Origin: Marinirhabdus sp963793275
GTDB lineage: Bacteria > Bacteroidota > Bacteroidia > Flavobacteriales > Flavobacteriaceae
Direction of reading: 5' to 3'
Assembly: GCA_963793275.1 (NCBI GenBank)
Contig: CAWBZL010000004.1
Location: forward strand, 186,001 to 250,000
Length of the DNA stretch: 64,000 bases
A model generated the notes under the pieces. The model did no database searches and was not told the DNA's origin. It saw only the letters and a program-made list of their open reading frames with translations. A program made the position numbers and the translations under genes. Of this stretch, positions 25,344-34,357 are shown in pieces. Position 1 is the stretch's first letter. Each line of letters opens with the position of its first letter.

Positions 25344-26596
25344 TGCGCAAAAAAACCACCTTTCTATTAGCCTTAAGTTGTTTCTTTTTTTTTACTGCTG
25401 AAGGGTTTTCGCAATCCAAAAAACAACAGGAACTTGAAGAACAACGGCAATCTTTACTGAAGGAAATACAGCAAATTAATTCTCTTTTGTTTAAAACAAG
25501 AGGCGAAAAAAAGTCTGTTCTTACGCAAGTTGAAGATTTAGACCAACGTATTAACACAACCGAAAACCTTATAAAAATCACCAATCGCCAGGCCAACCTG
25601 CTCACCCGAGAAATAAACGATAACCTCAATAAGATAGACAACCTACGCACCGAGTTAACCGATTTGAAAGAAGACTACGCAGCGATGATAAAAAAGTCGT
25701 ATAAAAGTAAGTCTGAGCAAAGCAGGGTTATGTTTTTATTGTCTTCTGAAAACTTTCTGCAGGCCTACAAACGCTTGCAGTATATGAAACAATACACCAA
25801 ATACCGAAAGCAACAGGGAGAATCGATCAAAGAAAAAACCGAATTGCTGAAAATTTTGAATAAAGATTTACTAGTTCAGAAAGACAAAAAAAATGAGCTA
25901 ATAGAAGAAAATAAGCGTACTAAAATTCAGCTAAGCAAAGAGCTCGGGAATCAGCAGGAGTTAATAGCGTCCCTTAAAAAAGATGAAGGAACGTTTGCGA
26001 GCCAGATACGTTCCAAACAAAAAGCTGCTGATGCTATTGACCGTGAAATAGAAAAAATTATTGCCGAAGCCATTGCAGCCTCCAACAAGGCAAGCGAGAA
26101 AGACAATACCGTTACTGGAAATACAACCACCACGAGAACCTCTACTTTTAAAATGAATGCAGAAGCCTCAGCATTGGCAGCAAATTTTACTTCAAATAAA
26201 GGAAAATTACCCTGGCCAATAACCAAAGGGGGCGTTGTAGTGAGCAGCTATGGAAGACATCGCCACCCACAATTTCCGAATGTTGAAGTGTACAATAGTG
26301 GTGTTGAAATAGTAACCGATAAAGATGCAAAAGCCAGGGCCGTATTCGAAGGGACAGTGCTCAGTATTTTTCAGCAAACGGGACCAAAACGTAGTGTCAT
26401 GGTTCAGCATGGAAATTATATTTCAATCTATAATAACCTAACAAACCTGTTGGTTAAGAAAGGAGATAAAGTAAGTACGAAGCAGGAGTTGGGAACTGTT
26501 TACGAAAATCCTGCTACAGGGAAGACCATCTTAAAATTCGTGATTACACAAAACAGTACTCGGTTAAATCCAGCCGATTGGATCTACAAAATGTAA
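25343..26596 (+). CDS. EnvC-like murein hydrolase activator (degenerate M23 domain)
   Basis: A 417-residue periplasmic protein: signal peptide (to EGFSQ), a long coiled coil (about residues 25-250) and a C-terminal LytM/M23 domain. The zinc ligands of active M23 peptidases are missing: the HxxxD site reads NSGVE and the final HxH-type strand reads ILKFVI. As in EnvC and NlpD, such domains do not cut peptidoglycan but activate amidases during cell division. Which amidase it switches on is unknown. Confidence 0.85.
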   Translation: MRKKTTFLLALSCFFFFTAEGFSQSKKQQELEEQRQSLLKEIQQINSLLFKTRGEKKSVLTQVEDLDQRINTTENLIKITNRQANLLTREINDNLNKIDNLRTELTDLKEDYAAMIKKSYKSKSEQSRVMFLLSSENFLQAYKRLQYMKQYTKYRKQQGESIKEKTELLKILNKDLLVQKDKKNELIEENKRTKIQLSKELGNQQELIASLKKDEGTFASQIRSKQKAADAIDREIEKIIAEAIAASNKASEKDNTVTGNTTTTRTSTFKMNAEASALAANFTSNKGKLPWPITKGGVVVSSYGRHRHPQFPNVEVYNSGVEIVTDKDAKARAVFEGTVLSIFQQTGPKRSVMVQHGNYISIYNNLTNLLVKKGDKVSTKQELGTVYENPATGKTILKFVITQNSTRLNPADWIYKM

Positions 26597-26620
26597 TTGT
26601 TGGTTCTGTTTCAGCCATAA

Positions 26621-26657
26621 AAAAAAGTCCCGTTACTTACTAGCAACGGGACTTTTT
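26621..26657. terminator. Bidirectional terminator between EnvC-like and subtilase genes
   Basis: AAAAAGTCCCGTT (26622-26634) pairs with AACGGGACTTTTT (26645-26657). The two flanking genes converge here, and A/T runs on both sides allow it to work in both directions. Confidence 0.85.
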
Positions 26658-26673
26658 AATTAGAAGGGATAGC

Positions 26674-29415
26674 TTATTTAACCAATAGTTTTTTGGTTAT
26701 AGTTTGCCCATTTGCATTAATAGTTACAAAGTAAAGACCTGTTGCATATTTAGCAACATTTATAGCCATTTGGTTTGCTCCATCAAGATTGCTCTTGTTA
26801 ATAGTTGCCATTTCCTGACCTAAGCTATTGGTCACAACAATCTTTACGTCGTTTACATTGGCAGCACCCATATTAATGAATACATTATCATTAGCTGGGT
26901 TAGGATATAGTGTGATGTTAGAAACAGCGAAATCTTCTACTCCCAATATCTCACACTCAAACTCTCCACCAGCAAAGTTTCTTGCTGTAGAACGAAGACT
27001 TTCCCACCCTAAGGTATTGTTTTTTGCAGCTACTGCATACCATACAGAATCTTCAATATCTGCAACAGGAACAGTAATAGTAAGATCTGAAGTTGTTCCT
27101 ACTACTTCCATAAATTTTTCTCCTAAGAAGTAAAGATCATATTCTTCGGCATTGTCTGCTGCATTCCATGAGAACGTTAATTCGCCTTCACAAGCTCTGT
27201 CTATATTTACCGCAGTAGGATAAATTGCAATAGAAAAATTATCGTCACTTACATCTTGAAAAGCTCCACTAGTTACTCTTACAAGACCTTCACCTGTAAA
27301 ATCTCCAGGAACACTCCAGTCTAAAAAAGCAGCTCCTGCTGGTGCTGTTCCAATGTTGTTCCATGTAGCTCCGTTATCATCAGAATACTCAACAACAAAA
27401 CTTGATCCTGTGTTATAGGCATCCCAGTGAATAGGAACGATATCATTTGGAAGTAATTTTTCACTTCCGTTAGGATGAGTTACTGTTAATTCTTCTGCTA
27501 TAATTTCATAGACAACATAATATTCTTGAGGCCCCATAGGAACGTTAAAACCTGTAATATCTATATCATAAGTACCAGCAGTTGGGTTATTGATTAATAC
27601 CTGCTCAACGTTGTTTAATCTGTCAATTCCATTTGTAGCAGGCGTATCCAATGCTGCAGGAGTTGGTGTAGAATCCAGTACGTAAGGTAAATACGTAGCC
27701 GAAGCAGGATCTGTAACAACAAGGTCAAGATCGTTTACCAATGCGGTTGTAGCACCTGGTGAGGCAGCCGGGTCATCCCAGTAAACCATTGCACGCATCT
27801 GGGTAGTTCCAGCAGGAACTGTAATGGTATGCGTATTGGTATTTCCTTGGGATACATCATCTGTAAGATGTCTTCCATCTTCAATAAGAATTCCAGCTCG
27901 TAAAGCATTAACAACACCAAAACCAAATTTAAAATCAGGACCTACATTTCCGTAATCATTGGCAGTATTTAATAAAACGGCTTTAATAAGCGCTGAGTTT
28001 GGCATAGCTCCTCCATTTGTTTCCATATAAGCCTGGTACAATTGAGCAGATATTCCAGCAATTCCAGGCGCAGCACCAGAAGTACCACCAAAAGTAAGAT
28101 ACCCATTGTTAGGAGCTGTAGAAATTTGGTTTTGTCCGTTAGCAGCAATATCCGGCTTTATACGGCCATCGTGTGCAGGGCCTCTACTACTTGAACTTAC
28201 TATAGAACCATCATAAAATACGTTTGCTGTTGCAATAACATTTTTTCCTTGTTTGTGTCCACCTGTAATATTACCCCATTGACTCCCGGCACCATAGCCA
28301 CAATTATTATTGTTTGAGTTACCTGCGGAGAATACGTGTAATAATTCTGGGTTGTCGATAGTCTGTGAATCTACAGTTTCAGTTACACTTGTATAACCAG
28401 CGTTACAACCATTACTATAAGATGAGTTAGTTATTTGAACACTTCCGTCGTTTATTAGATTATTGGTTGCATTGTCAAGAAAGTTCGAATTGTATTGTAC
28501 TACATATAGATCTGATCCCGCAGCCATACCTCTGTTCCTTGGGTTTCTGTTTCCAGCACCAGCCATAATTCCAGACACACCATCACCATGAGTATTGTTG
28601 TTCCCGTTGTTTCCTACAAGTCCTGAAATTCTACCTTGAAAGTCAATATGATCTCCAACTGAACCATCATCACGACACATAACACCTACACCTTCTCCTG
28701 TATAATTTCTCCCAGACACAGTTTCAGTGTCTAAGCCACCTGCGCGATGCAAGGCTCTACCTCTGTCGTCATCTTTAATAGAAGGGGCTGTTATAAACTC
28801 TACCCATTTCACAAATGGAAGCTGCGATAACTCTTCCAGACAGTTGTTAGGAATTGATAGCGCTAAGTTGTTTGAGGTATCATAATTTTCGATAACCGTA
28901 ATTTGCTTTTCAGCAAGTTCTTGTATTACATAATTTTCGTTCACATAAGGGTAATACTGTAAGGTAACCAACAAATTATCTCCGGACACTGCCCAGTCTT
29001 CAATAATACCATTTTTTAGGTTTTGAGCTAATCTAAAACGTCCTTCTACAGGTACTATAGAGCGTACACCATTATTTTTTAGTACATCTACAGATGTGCT
29101 GGCAGGAAAACGGAATAAATACGTATGGTTTTGAATATAGTTTACAAGATTTAAGCCATTTGCTTTAAAAAAATCCTGAACGTCTTGTGTTGGGGTTTCG
29201 TAAAATTGCACCCAACCTATATAGCCGTCGCGTAGCATGGCATAGTCTGGCATATCACTCCATTGGAATGAGGTAATGTTTTCTGGCATTTCAATTGTTT
29301 CGTCTTGAAATGTTACGGTATAGTTTTGTGCAATTGATACAGTACAAACCAGCATCAAAACGCTCAAAGCTAAATACTTAATCTTCTTGGTAGAAGATAA
29401 AATAAAATTTTTCAT
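26674..29415 (-). CDS. T9SS-secreted subtilisin-like serine protease (S8)
   Basis: A 913-residue secreted protease. Order: signal peptide (to SIAQ, about residue 30), a pro-region, an S8 domain with Asp in CRDDGSVGDH (249/250), His in THGDGVSGIMAG (276) and Ser in GGTSGAAP (446), a P-domain-like and Ig-like region, and a T9SS type A sorting domain starting LYPNPANDNVFINMG and ending KKLLVK. The sorting domain directs export across the outer membrane by the system that SprE supports, with the C-terminus removed or anchored. It probably degrades extracellular protein for nutrition. Confidence 0.9.
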   Translation of the reverse strand: MKNFILSSTKKIKYLALSVLMLVCTVSIAQNYTVTFQDETIEMPENITSFQWSDMPDYAMLRDGYIGWVQFYETPTQDVQDFFKANGLNLVNYIQNHTYLFRFPASTSVDVLKNNGVRSIVPVEGRFRLAQNLKNGIIEDWAVSGDNLLVTLQYYPYVNENYVIQELAEKQITVIENYDTSNNLALSIPNNCLEELSQLPFVKWVEFITAPSIKDDDRGRALHRAGGLDTETVSGRNYTGEGVGVMCRDDGSVGDHIDFQGRISGLVGNNGNNNTHGDGVSGIMAGAGNRNPRNRGMAAGSDLYVVQYNSNFLDNATNNLINDGSVQITNSSYSNGCNAGYTSVTETVDSQTIDNPELLHVFSAGNSNNNNCGYGAGSQWGNITGGHKQGKNVIATANVFYDGSIVSSSSRGPAHDGRIKPDIAANGQNQISTAPNNGYLTFGGTSGAAPGIAGISAQLYQAYMETNGGAMPNSALIKAVLLNTANDYGNVGPDFKFGFGVVNALRAGILIEDGRHLTDDVSQGNTNTHTITVPAGTTQMRAMVYWDDPAASPGATTALVNDLDLVVTDPASATYLPYVLDSTPTPAALDTPATNGIDRLNNVEQVLINNPTAGTYDIDITGFNVPMGPQEYYVVYEIIAEELTVTHPNGSEKLLPNDIVPIHWDAYNTGSSFVVEYSDDNGATWNNIGTAPAGAAFLDWSVPGDFTGEGLVRVTSGAFQDVSDDNFSIAIYPTAVNIDRACEGELTFSWNAADNAEEYDLYFLGEKFMEVVGTTSDLTITVPVADIEDSVWYAVAAKNNTLGWESLRSTARNFAGGEFECEILGVEDFAVSNITLYPNPANDNVFINMGAANVNDVKIVVTNSLGQEMATINKSNLDGANQMAINVAKYATGLYFVTINANGQTITKKLLVK

Positions 29416-29482
29416 AGATTAATTTTTTTTAGGATTAATATGGTGAATTGATTTTTCGCTAAATTTTTTAGCAAAAAGAACT

Positions 29483-29490
29483 CAAATATA
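29483..29490 (-). promoter_or_regulatory. -7 box of the subtilase gene
   Basis: The minus strand reads TATATTTG, an exact TAnnTTTG match 67 bases before the subtilase ATG. No -33 TTG is seen at proper spacing. The rest of the 264-base spacer (29416-29679) is AT-rich with no other signal seen. Confidence 0.35.
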
Positions 29491-29679
29491 TTCAATTATA
29501 GGGACATATTTATAGTTTATTCAAGAAAAAGCAGAGGTTAATGTGTTAAAATATACGGTTTTACTAAAAAAAGAGCCCTTTTGGTATTAATAAGAAAATG
29601 AGTCGTTTTTAATAAAAAAAGATTGAGTTTATTTTTTCCAAGAATTATTTAGACGTATCATTCTATAATTATAAGAAAT

Positions 29680-30189
29680 CTAATTAAACAAAGCCTTTAA
29701 TTCGGTTGCATCTTCTGGCTTTATTTTTCCGGCCAGTAAAAGACTAAGCTGTCTTCTACGTAATGCAGCGTCATAGCGCTCTTTTTCAATTTTTGTCTCA
29801 GGAGTTAATGCAGGAACGGGTACAGGATTTCCCGTTTCGTCTACAGCAACAAAGGTATAAATGCCCTCGTTAGCTTTACTTTTCATTCCGTTTTCGCGGT
29901 CTTCAATCCATACATCCATATATACTTCCATAGAGCTTTTGAACGATCTGGAAACTTGTGCCTCTACCGTTACTACACTGCCCGATGGAATCATTTTATT
30001 AAATGCAACATGATTTACCGAAGCTGTGACAACAATCCTCCTGCTATGTCTACGCGCTGCAATGCTCGCTGCTCTGTCCATACGTGCTAGCAGTTCGCCA
30101 CCAAACATATTACCAATAGGATTGGTTTCTCCCGGGAGTACCAAATCTGTTATTACAGTACGGGATTCTTTAGGTGTTTTCGGTTCCAT
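29680..30189 (-). CDS. Acyl-CoA thioesterase, hotdog fold (YciA/BACH-like)
   Basis: A 169-residue hotdog-fold protein that should cut acyl-CoA to free acid and CoA. The active-site helix is in NPIGNMFGGELLARMDRAAS (residues 23-42), with the catalytic Asp in RMDRAA, followed by the VASVNHVAFNK-type strand. It resembles acyl-CoA hydrolases that act on medium or long chains. It is a single gene, with the SPOR protein gene 84 bases upstream on the same strand. Confidence 0.85.
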   Translation of the reverse strand: MEPKTPKESRTVITDLVLPGETNPIGNMFGGELLARMDRAASIAARRHSRRIVVTASVNHVAFNKMIPSGSVVTVEAQVSRSFKSSMEVYMDVWIEDRENGMKSKANEGIYTFVAVDETGNPVPVPALTPETKIEKERYDAALRRRQLSLLLAGKIKPEDATELKALFN

Positions 30190-30273
30190 TACAACATTTT
30201 TTGCAAAGGTAGTAAATAGAGAATCGGGAGACTATTTTTTGGGAAGTATAAAACAGGTTCTGAAACGGGAAAA

Positions 30274-31214
30274 TTACTTGCCTAACTCCTTCACCAATAA
30301 CCACGCATCTTTATTCTCGGTAGTTTTTATGGTTCTAAGCGCCCGTAAAGCTTCCAATCTGTCTTCGTGACTACTATAGATAATCTGGTGCAGCCCGTAT
30401 TTATTTACGCCAATAGCTTTGGGATTAAACCCTTTGGCGATTAATTGGTCCATTTTCTTTTGGGCGTTGGTTTCAATTCTATAAGCGCCTGCAACAATAT
30501 GGTATTTTCCTTTTTCTTTGGGCACGTTAATGCGCACTGCCGGCAACGGATTGTCAATTACAAAAGTAGCCTCCTGTATTTGTGATTCTACTAAACTTTC
30601 AGCTTTTTGTTTTTCAGCAAAATTATAATCCTGCACTTGTCCTTCGTAAAGTTTCATGCCGCCAAAGCCAGCTAAAGTAATAGCAACAAGTCCAATGGCA
30701 GCATATTTTAAATAGGATGCAGCAGTTCTTCTTTCAGGAGTAAAATGAATAGGCGTTTTTTCTTCTAACGCTTCCACTTCTTTTTTATAAACTTCTCTGA
30801 AAATTTCTTGTGTCTTAAAAGGGCCAGACCAAATGCAGCAGTACTAAAATTTCCGTTTTCAGAAGGCTTAAATTGTACCGTACGTTCTTCGTTTAAATGA
30901 AAATCGCCTACTTTTTCAAGAGTTACAGTCTTTCCTTCGCTTAATTGAAGTGAAAGATCACCGGTGAAATTTCTAATTTTTTGCAATGCTACCGTATAAC
31001 TACAGTTCTCCACACTAGCTACATAATTGGCTAAAATACCATCATTGGTTTGTAGTTGTCTATTAAACATAACTGCCTTACCCGGAGGAGAAAACGTGTT
31101 GGTCGTGACGTCTATTTTGGCAGATCGATATTGCGTTAAAAACGCACCAAAACCAGGAATAATCACACACTCGTAGCGATATAAAAGATCACTTATGTAG
31201 GTTGCCAATTGCAT
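30274..31214 (-). pseudogene. HU-CCDC81/SPOR-domain membrane protein, broken by one missing base
   Basis: The N-terminal part from ATG 31214 (MQLATYISDLLYRYECVIIP) holds two HU-like domains of the CCDC81 type. It stays in frame to about 30826, then slips and stops at 30765. The other frame carries on from near 30820 (KTQEIFREVYKKEVEALEEK), through one membrane helix (AAIGLVAITLAGFGGM) to a C-terminal SPOR domain (GKYHIVAGAYRIETNAQKKM) ending at 30274. Adding one G or C in the GGGCC at 30821-30825 joins them into 313 residues, the usual length. SPOR domains bind denuded peptidoglycan at the division site. The HU-like part would lie in the cytoplasm and may bind DNA. A sequence error is likely. 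Confidence 0.8.
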
Positions 31215-31219
31215 ATAAA

Positions 31220-31250
31220 CAAACATAGATTTTTTTTCAGCTTAATTCAA
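31220..31250 (-). promoter_or_regulatory. Promoter of the HU/SPOR gene, nearly leaderless
   Basis: On the minus strand TTG (31250-31248), twenty bases, then TATGTTTG (31227-31220). The box ends five bases before ATG 31214, so the transcript would have almost no leader. This also argues against an in-frame ATG at 31226, which lies inside the box. Confidence 0.5.
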
Positions 31251-31323
31251 CCCAAACGGTTCTAATTTATCAACAACTTAAAAAAATTTGTATTTTTAAA
31301 CGCTCCCCAGCAACTTTTATACT

Positions 31324-32430
31324 ATGCTTTCAGAAACAGAATTGCTGTACACGCTGGCATTACAGCGGGTAAAAAATTTAGGGGATACCTCTGCCAAAAA
31401 ATTATTGCGTGCCGTAGGTTCTGCCGAGGGTATTTTCAAAGAAAAAAAACATCGCCTTTTAAAAATAGAGGGTATTGGAAGTTTAAAGCTGAAGGAACTG
31501 TCCCTGAAAGAACAAATCCCAGCTGCAGAAGCAGAACTTGCTTTCCTACAGCAAAATAATATTGGGCACCGTTATTTTCTGGATACTTCTTATCCCGAAA
31601 AACTGAAACATTGTCTGGATGGCCCTATCCTTATTTTTGAAAGCGGAACAATAGATCTTAAAAACCGAAAGTTAATCAGTATTGTTGGAACCAGAAAAGT
31701 AACCACCTACGGCACTACTTTTTGCCAGCAACTTATTGAAACACTGGCGCCACTTAATCCTGTCGTTATTTCAGGATTTGCGTACGGGGTAGATATTACG
31801 GCACACAGAGCGGCAATGAAGGCTGGCCTGCAAACCGTAGGATGCCTGGCGCATGGGTTGAACCAGATTTACCCCAAAAGCCATAAAAAATATGTAGCTA
31901 AGCTAGAGGAAAATGGGGGCTTTTTTACCGAATTCTGGAGCGACGATGTTTTTGATAGAACCAATTTCCTGAAACGCAACCGAATTATCGCAGGACTTAG
32001 CGAAGCAACCATTGTGATAGAGTCTGCTGCAAAAGGAGGAAGCCTCGTCACAGCAGATATTGCCAATAGCTACAATAGAGATGTGTTTGCTGTACCAGGA
32101 AGAGCCACAGATTTACAGAGCCAGGGTTGTAATAATCTTATAAAGTCTAACCAGGCACATTTATTAAACAGTGCAGAAGATCTTATTTATATGTTGGGTT
32201 GGGAATTAAATGAAGCCGCTAAAAAACCACAGCAAAAACAGTTGTTCGTCTCATTAACTGAAGATGAACAAAAAGTCTTTAACTATCTGGATGGCAAACA
32301 AAAAGAATTATTAGATACCATTGCCCTGCAATGTAAATTCCCAACGTTTAAAGTAGCCACATTATTACTAAATCTTGAGCTAAAAGGTGTAGTAAGACCT
32401 TTACCCGGGAAACTGTTTGAAGCTATTTAA
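31324..32430 (+). CDS. dprA: DNA-processing protein DprA
   Basis: DprA protects incoming single-stranded DNA during natural transformation and loads RecA onto it. The 368-residue protein has an N-terminal SAM/HhH-like region, a Rossmann core (IVGTRKVTTYG, SGFAYGVDITAHRAAMKAG, GGSLVTADIANSYNRDVFAVPG) and a C-terminal winged-helix domain (about residues 310-368). All key motifs are intact. Its stop overlaps the 3' end of convergent trpS by four bases. With recA (36.7 kb) it indicates that the basic uptake-recombination module is present, though no uptake genes are seen here. Confidence 0.95.
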   Translation: MLSETELLYTLALQRVKNLGDTSAKKLLRAVGSAEGIFKEKKHRLLKIEGIGSLKLKELSLKEQIPAAEAELAFLQQNNIGHRYFLDTSYPEKLKHCLDGPILIFESGTIDLKNRKLISIVGTRKVTTYGTTFCQQLIETLAPLNPVVISGFAYGVDITAHRAAMKAGLQTVGCLAHGLNQIYPKSHKKYVAKLEENGGFFTEFWSDDVFDRTNFLKRNRIIAGLSEATIVIESAAKGGSLVTADIANSYNRDVFAVPGRATDLQSQGCNNLIKSNQAHLLNSAEDLIYMLGWELNEAAKKPQQKQLFVSLTEDEQKVFNYLDGKQKELLDTIALQCKFPTFKVATLLLNLELKGVVRPLPGKLFEAI

Positions 32431-33395
32431 TAGCCTAGTTTAGTTCTAACTCGTTGTAATACTTCAGTAGCGACCTTGGTAGCTTTTGTTGCTCCTATTT
32501 GTAGGGCGCTATCAATTTCAGCAAGGTTGTTCATATAATGATTGTAACGCTCGCGAGGGATTTCAAAAGTGGCGAGCACCAGTTCGTATAAAGCTTGTTT
32601 TGCGTGTCCATAGCCGTAGTTTCCTCCTTCGTAGTTGCTTTTCATTTGAGCGATTTCTGCTTCAGAAGCAAGAAGCTTGTAGATAGCAAATACGTTACAA
32701 GTATCGGTATTTTTAGGCGCTTCCATGGGAGTGCTGTCTGTAGCTATACTCATTATTTGCTTGCGTAGCTTCTTTTCGGGCAGGAAAATATCAATAATGT
32801 TATTTTTACTCTTACTCATTTTGGCGCCGTCTGTTCCCGGAATAAGTTTGGTGTGTTCTTGTATTTTGGCATCGGGCATTACGAAGGTTTCGCCTAATTG
32901 TGCATGGAAACGAGAAGCTACATCTCTGGTCATTTCAATATGTTGCAATTGGTCTTTGCCCACAGGAACGATTTCGGCATCGTATAATAAAATGTCTGCT
33001 GCCATGAGCATAGGGTAGGTAAATAAACCCGCATTTACGTCTTCCAGGCGGTCTGCTTTGTCTTTAAAACTATGTGCCAGCGTTAACCTCTGGTAGGGGA
33101 AGAAACAGCTCAAATACCACGACAGTTCTGTCACCTGTGGAATGTCGCTTTGACGGTAAAAAACGGTTCTGTTTACATCCAGACCAAAAGCCAGCCACAC
33201 GGCTGCTGTGCTGTACGTGTTATGCCTCAATGTCTCAGCATTTTTAATTTGAGTTAAAGAATGCATATCGGCAATAAAAAGAAACGATTCGTTTTTTGGG
33301 TCGTTTGCCATTTTAATTGCTGGTAAAATAGCGCCTAATATATTTCCTAAATGCGGTGTTCCTGTACTTTGTATGCCTGTGAGTATTCTTGCCAT
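32427..33395 (-). CDS. trpS: Tryptophan-tRNA ligase
   Basis: A 322-residue class I aminoacyl-tRNA synthetase that charges tRNA-Trp. The HIGH-like motif is GTPHLGNILG (residues 12-21) and the KMSKS motif is GAKMSKSKNN. Length and C-terminal helices are normal. It diverges from plsC, with facing promoters at 33446-33494. Confidence 0.96.
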   Translation of the reverse strand: MARILTGIQSTGTPHLGNILGAILPAIKMANDPKNESFLFIADMHSLTQIKNAETLRHNTYSTAAVWLAFGLDVNRTVFYRQSDIPQVTELSWYLSCFFPYQRLTLAHSFKDKADRLEDVNAGLFTYPMLMAADILLYDAEIVPVGKDQLQHIEMTRDVASRFHAQLGETFVMPDAKIQEHTKLIPGTDGAKMSKSKNNIIDIFLPEKKLRKQIMSIATDSTPMEAPKNTDTCNVFAIYKLLASEAEIAQMKSNYEGGNYGYGHAKQALYELVLATFEIPRERYNHYMNNLAEIDSALQIGATKATKVATEVLQRVRTKLGY

Positions 33396-33445
33396 GGGAT
33401 TGCCCGCGCAGACGGGTAACTTTTTATTAAATTGAAATCAATGTG

Positions 33446-33494
33446 CAAAGTTACTTTTTTTAGGCTTTTGCTAGCACAGTATTCGCTATTTTTG
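33446..33494. promoter_or_regulatory. Divergent -7 boxes for trpS and plsC
   Basis: Minus strand: TAACTTTG at 33453-33446 followed by C, 51 bases before the trpS ATG. Plus strand: TATTTTTG at 33487-33494, with TTG at 33468-33470 sixteen bases before it; the box ends seven bases before the plsC ATG, again implying a near-leaderless message. Confidence 0.5.
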
Positions 33495-33501
33495 ATGCTT
33501 T

Positions 33502-34242
33502 ATGACAATAGTTAAAAACATACTACGCTTTTTGTACCGCATTTGGTTTTACATCCTTTTGGCTGTGCCTATCGTTATTATGTTTCCTATTTTAGTGCTT
33601 AGTATTTTACGTGAATCGTGGTATCCATATTTTTTTAAACTGGCTCGTGTCTGGGCTACGTTTATTTTATTTGGAATGGGTTTTTACCCTATAGTGAGAC
33701 GTGAAGAAGATTATGAATTAGGACAGAGTTATATGTTTGTTGCCAACCATACATCCATGACAGATGTCATGTTAATGCTCTATACTACTAAGAATCCGTT
33801 TGTTTTTGTAGGGAAAAAGGAGTTGGCTAAAATTCCCGTTTTTGGTTTTTTCTATAAAAGAACGTGTATTTTGGTAGACCGAAAAAACCCCAAAAGCAGA
33901 AGGGATGTATTTGCCAGAGCACAGCACAAGTTAAACCAGGGCTTAAGTGTTTGTATTTTTCCGGAAGGCGGTGTGCCAGAAGACGAACATGTTTTGTTGG
34001 ATACGTTTAAGGATGGAGCTTTTAGGCTGGCAATTGAACATCAAATTCCTATTGCTCCAATGACGTTTCACGATAATAAGCAACGTTTTTCATACACTTT
34101 TTTTAGTGGCAGTCCGGGAAGAATGCGTGTGAAGGTTCAAAAAAGTATTCCCACGAAAGGCTTGGAATTAGAAGACAAACGAGCGCTAAATGCAGCCGTA
34201 CGCGCAGTAATTTTAAACGAATTAGAAAATCCAAGCCTATAA
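33502..34242 (+). CDS. plsC: 1-acyl-sn-glycerol-3-phosphate acyltransferase
   Basis: PlsC adds the second acyl chain to make phosphatidic acid at the inner membrane. The 246-residue protein has one N-terminal membrane helix pair, the catalytic NHTSMTD (H-x4-D), the VDRKNPKSR region and FPEGG for glycerol-3-phosphate binding. A terminator follows directly. Confidence 0.9.
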   Translation: MTIVKNILRFLYRIWFYILLAVPIVIMFPILVLSILRESWYPYFFKLARVWATFILFGMGFYPIVRREEDYELGQSYMFVANHTSMTDVMLMLYTTKNPFVFVGKKELAKIPVFGFFYKRTCILVDRKNPKSRRDVFARAQHKLNQGLSVCIFPEGGVPEDEHVLLDTFKDGAFRLAIEHQIPIAPMTFHDNKQRFSYTFFSGSPGRMRVKVQKSIPTKGLELEDKRALNAAVRAVILNELENPSL

Positions 34243-34274
34243 AAAAACCATCTCTATGGCGGGAGACGGTTTTT
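34243..34274 (+). terminator. Terminator after plsC
   Basis: AAAAACC-A-TCTC (34243-34254) pairs with GAGA-C-GGTTTTT (34263-34273) with one mismatch, followed by T-rich sequence. Confidence 0.7.
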
Positions 34275-34357
34275 CTATTTTGTTTGTCAGGTCTTCGCCT
34301 GAGTAACTAAAAACAAACTTGCCAGCCTCAAAATGTAAAATTCTGGGCGGAACAGGT

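Noticed and set aside
30765..31226. A separate 153-residue HU-domain gene and a separate 167-residue SPOR gene
   Set aside because: The tail of the first is nonsense, and the other frame carries on the expected sequence, so one broken gene explains both.
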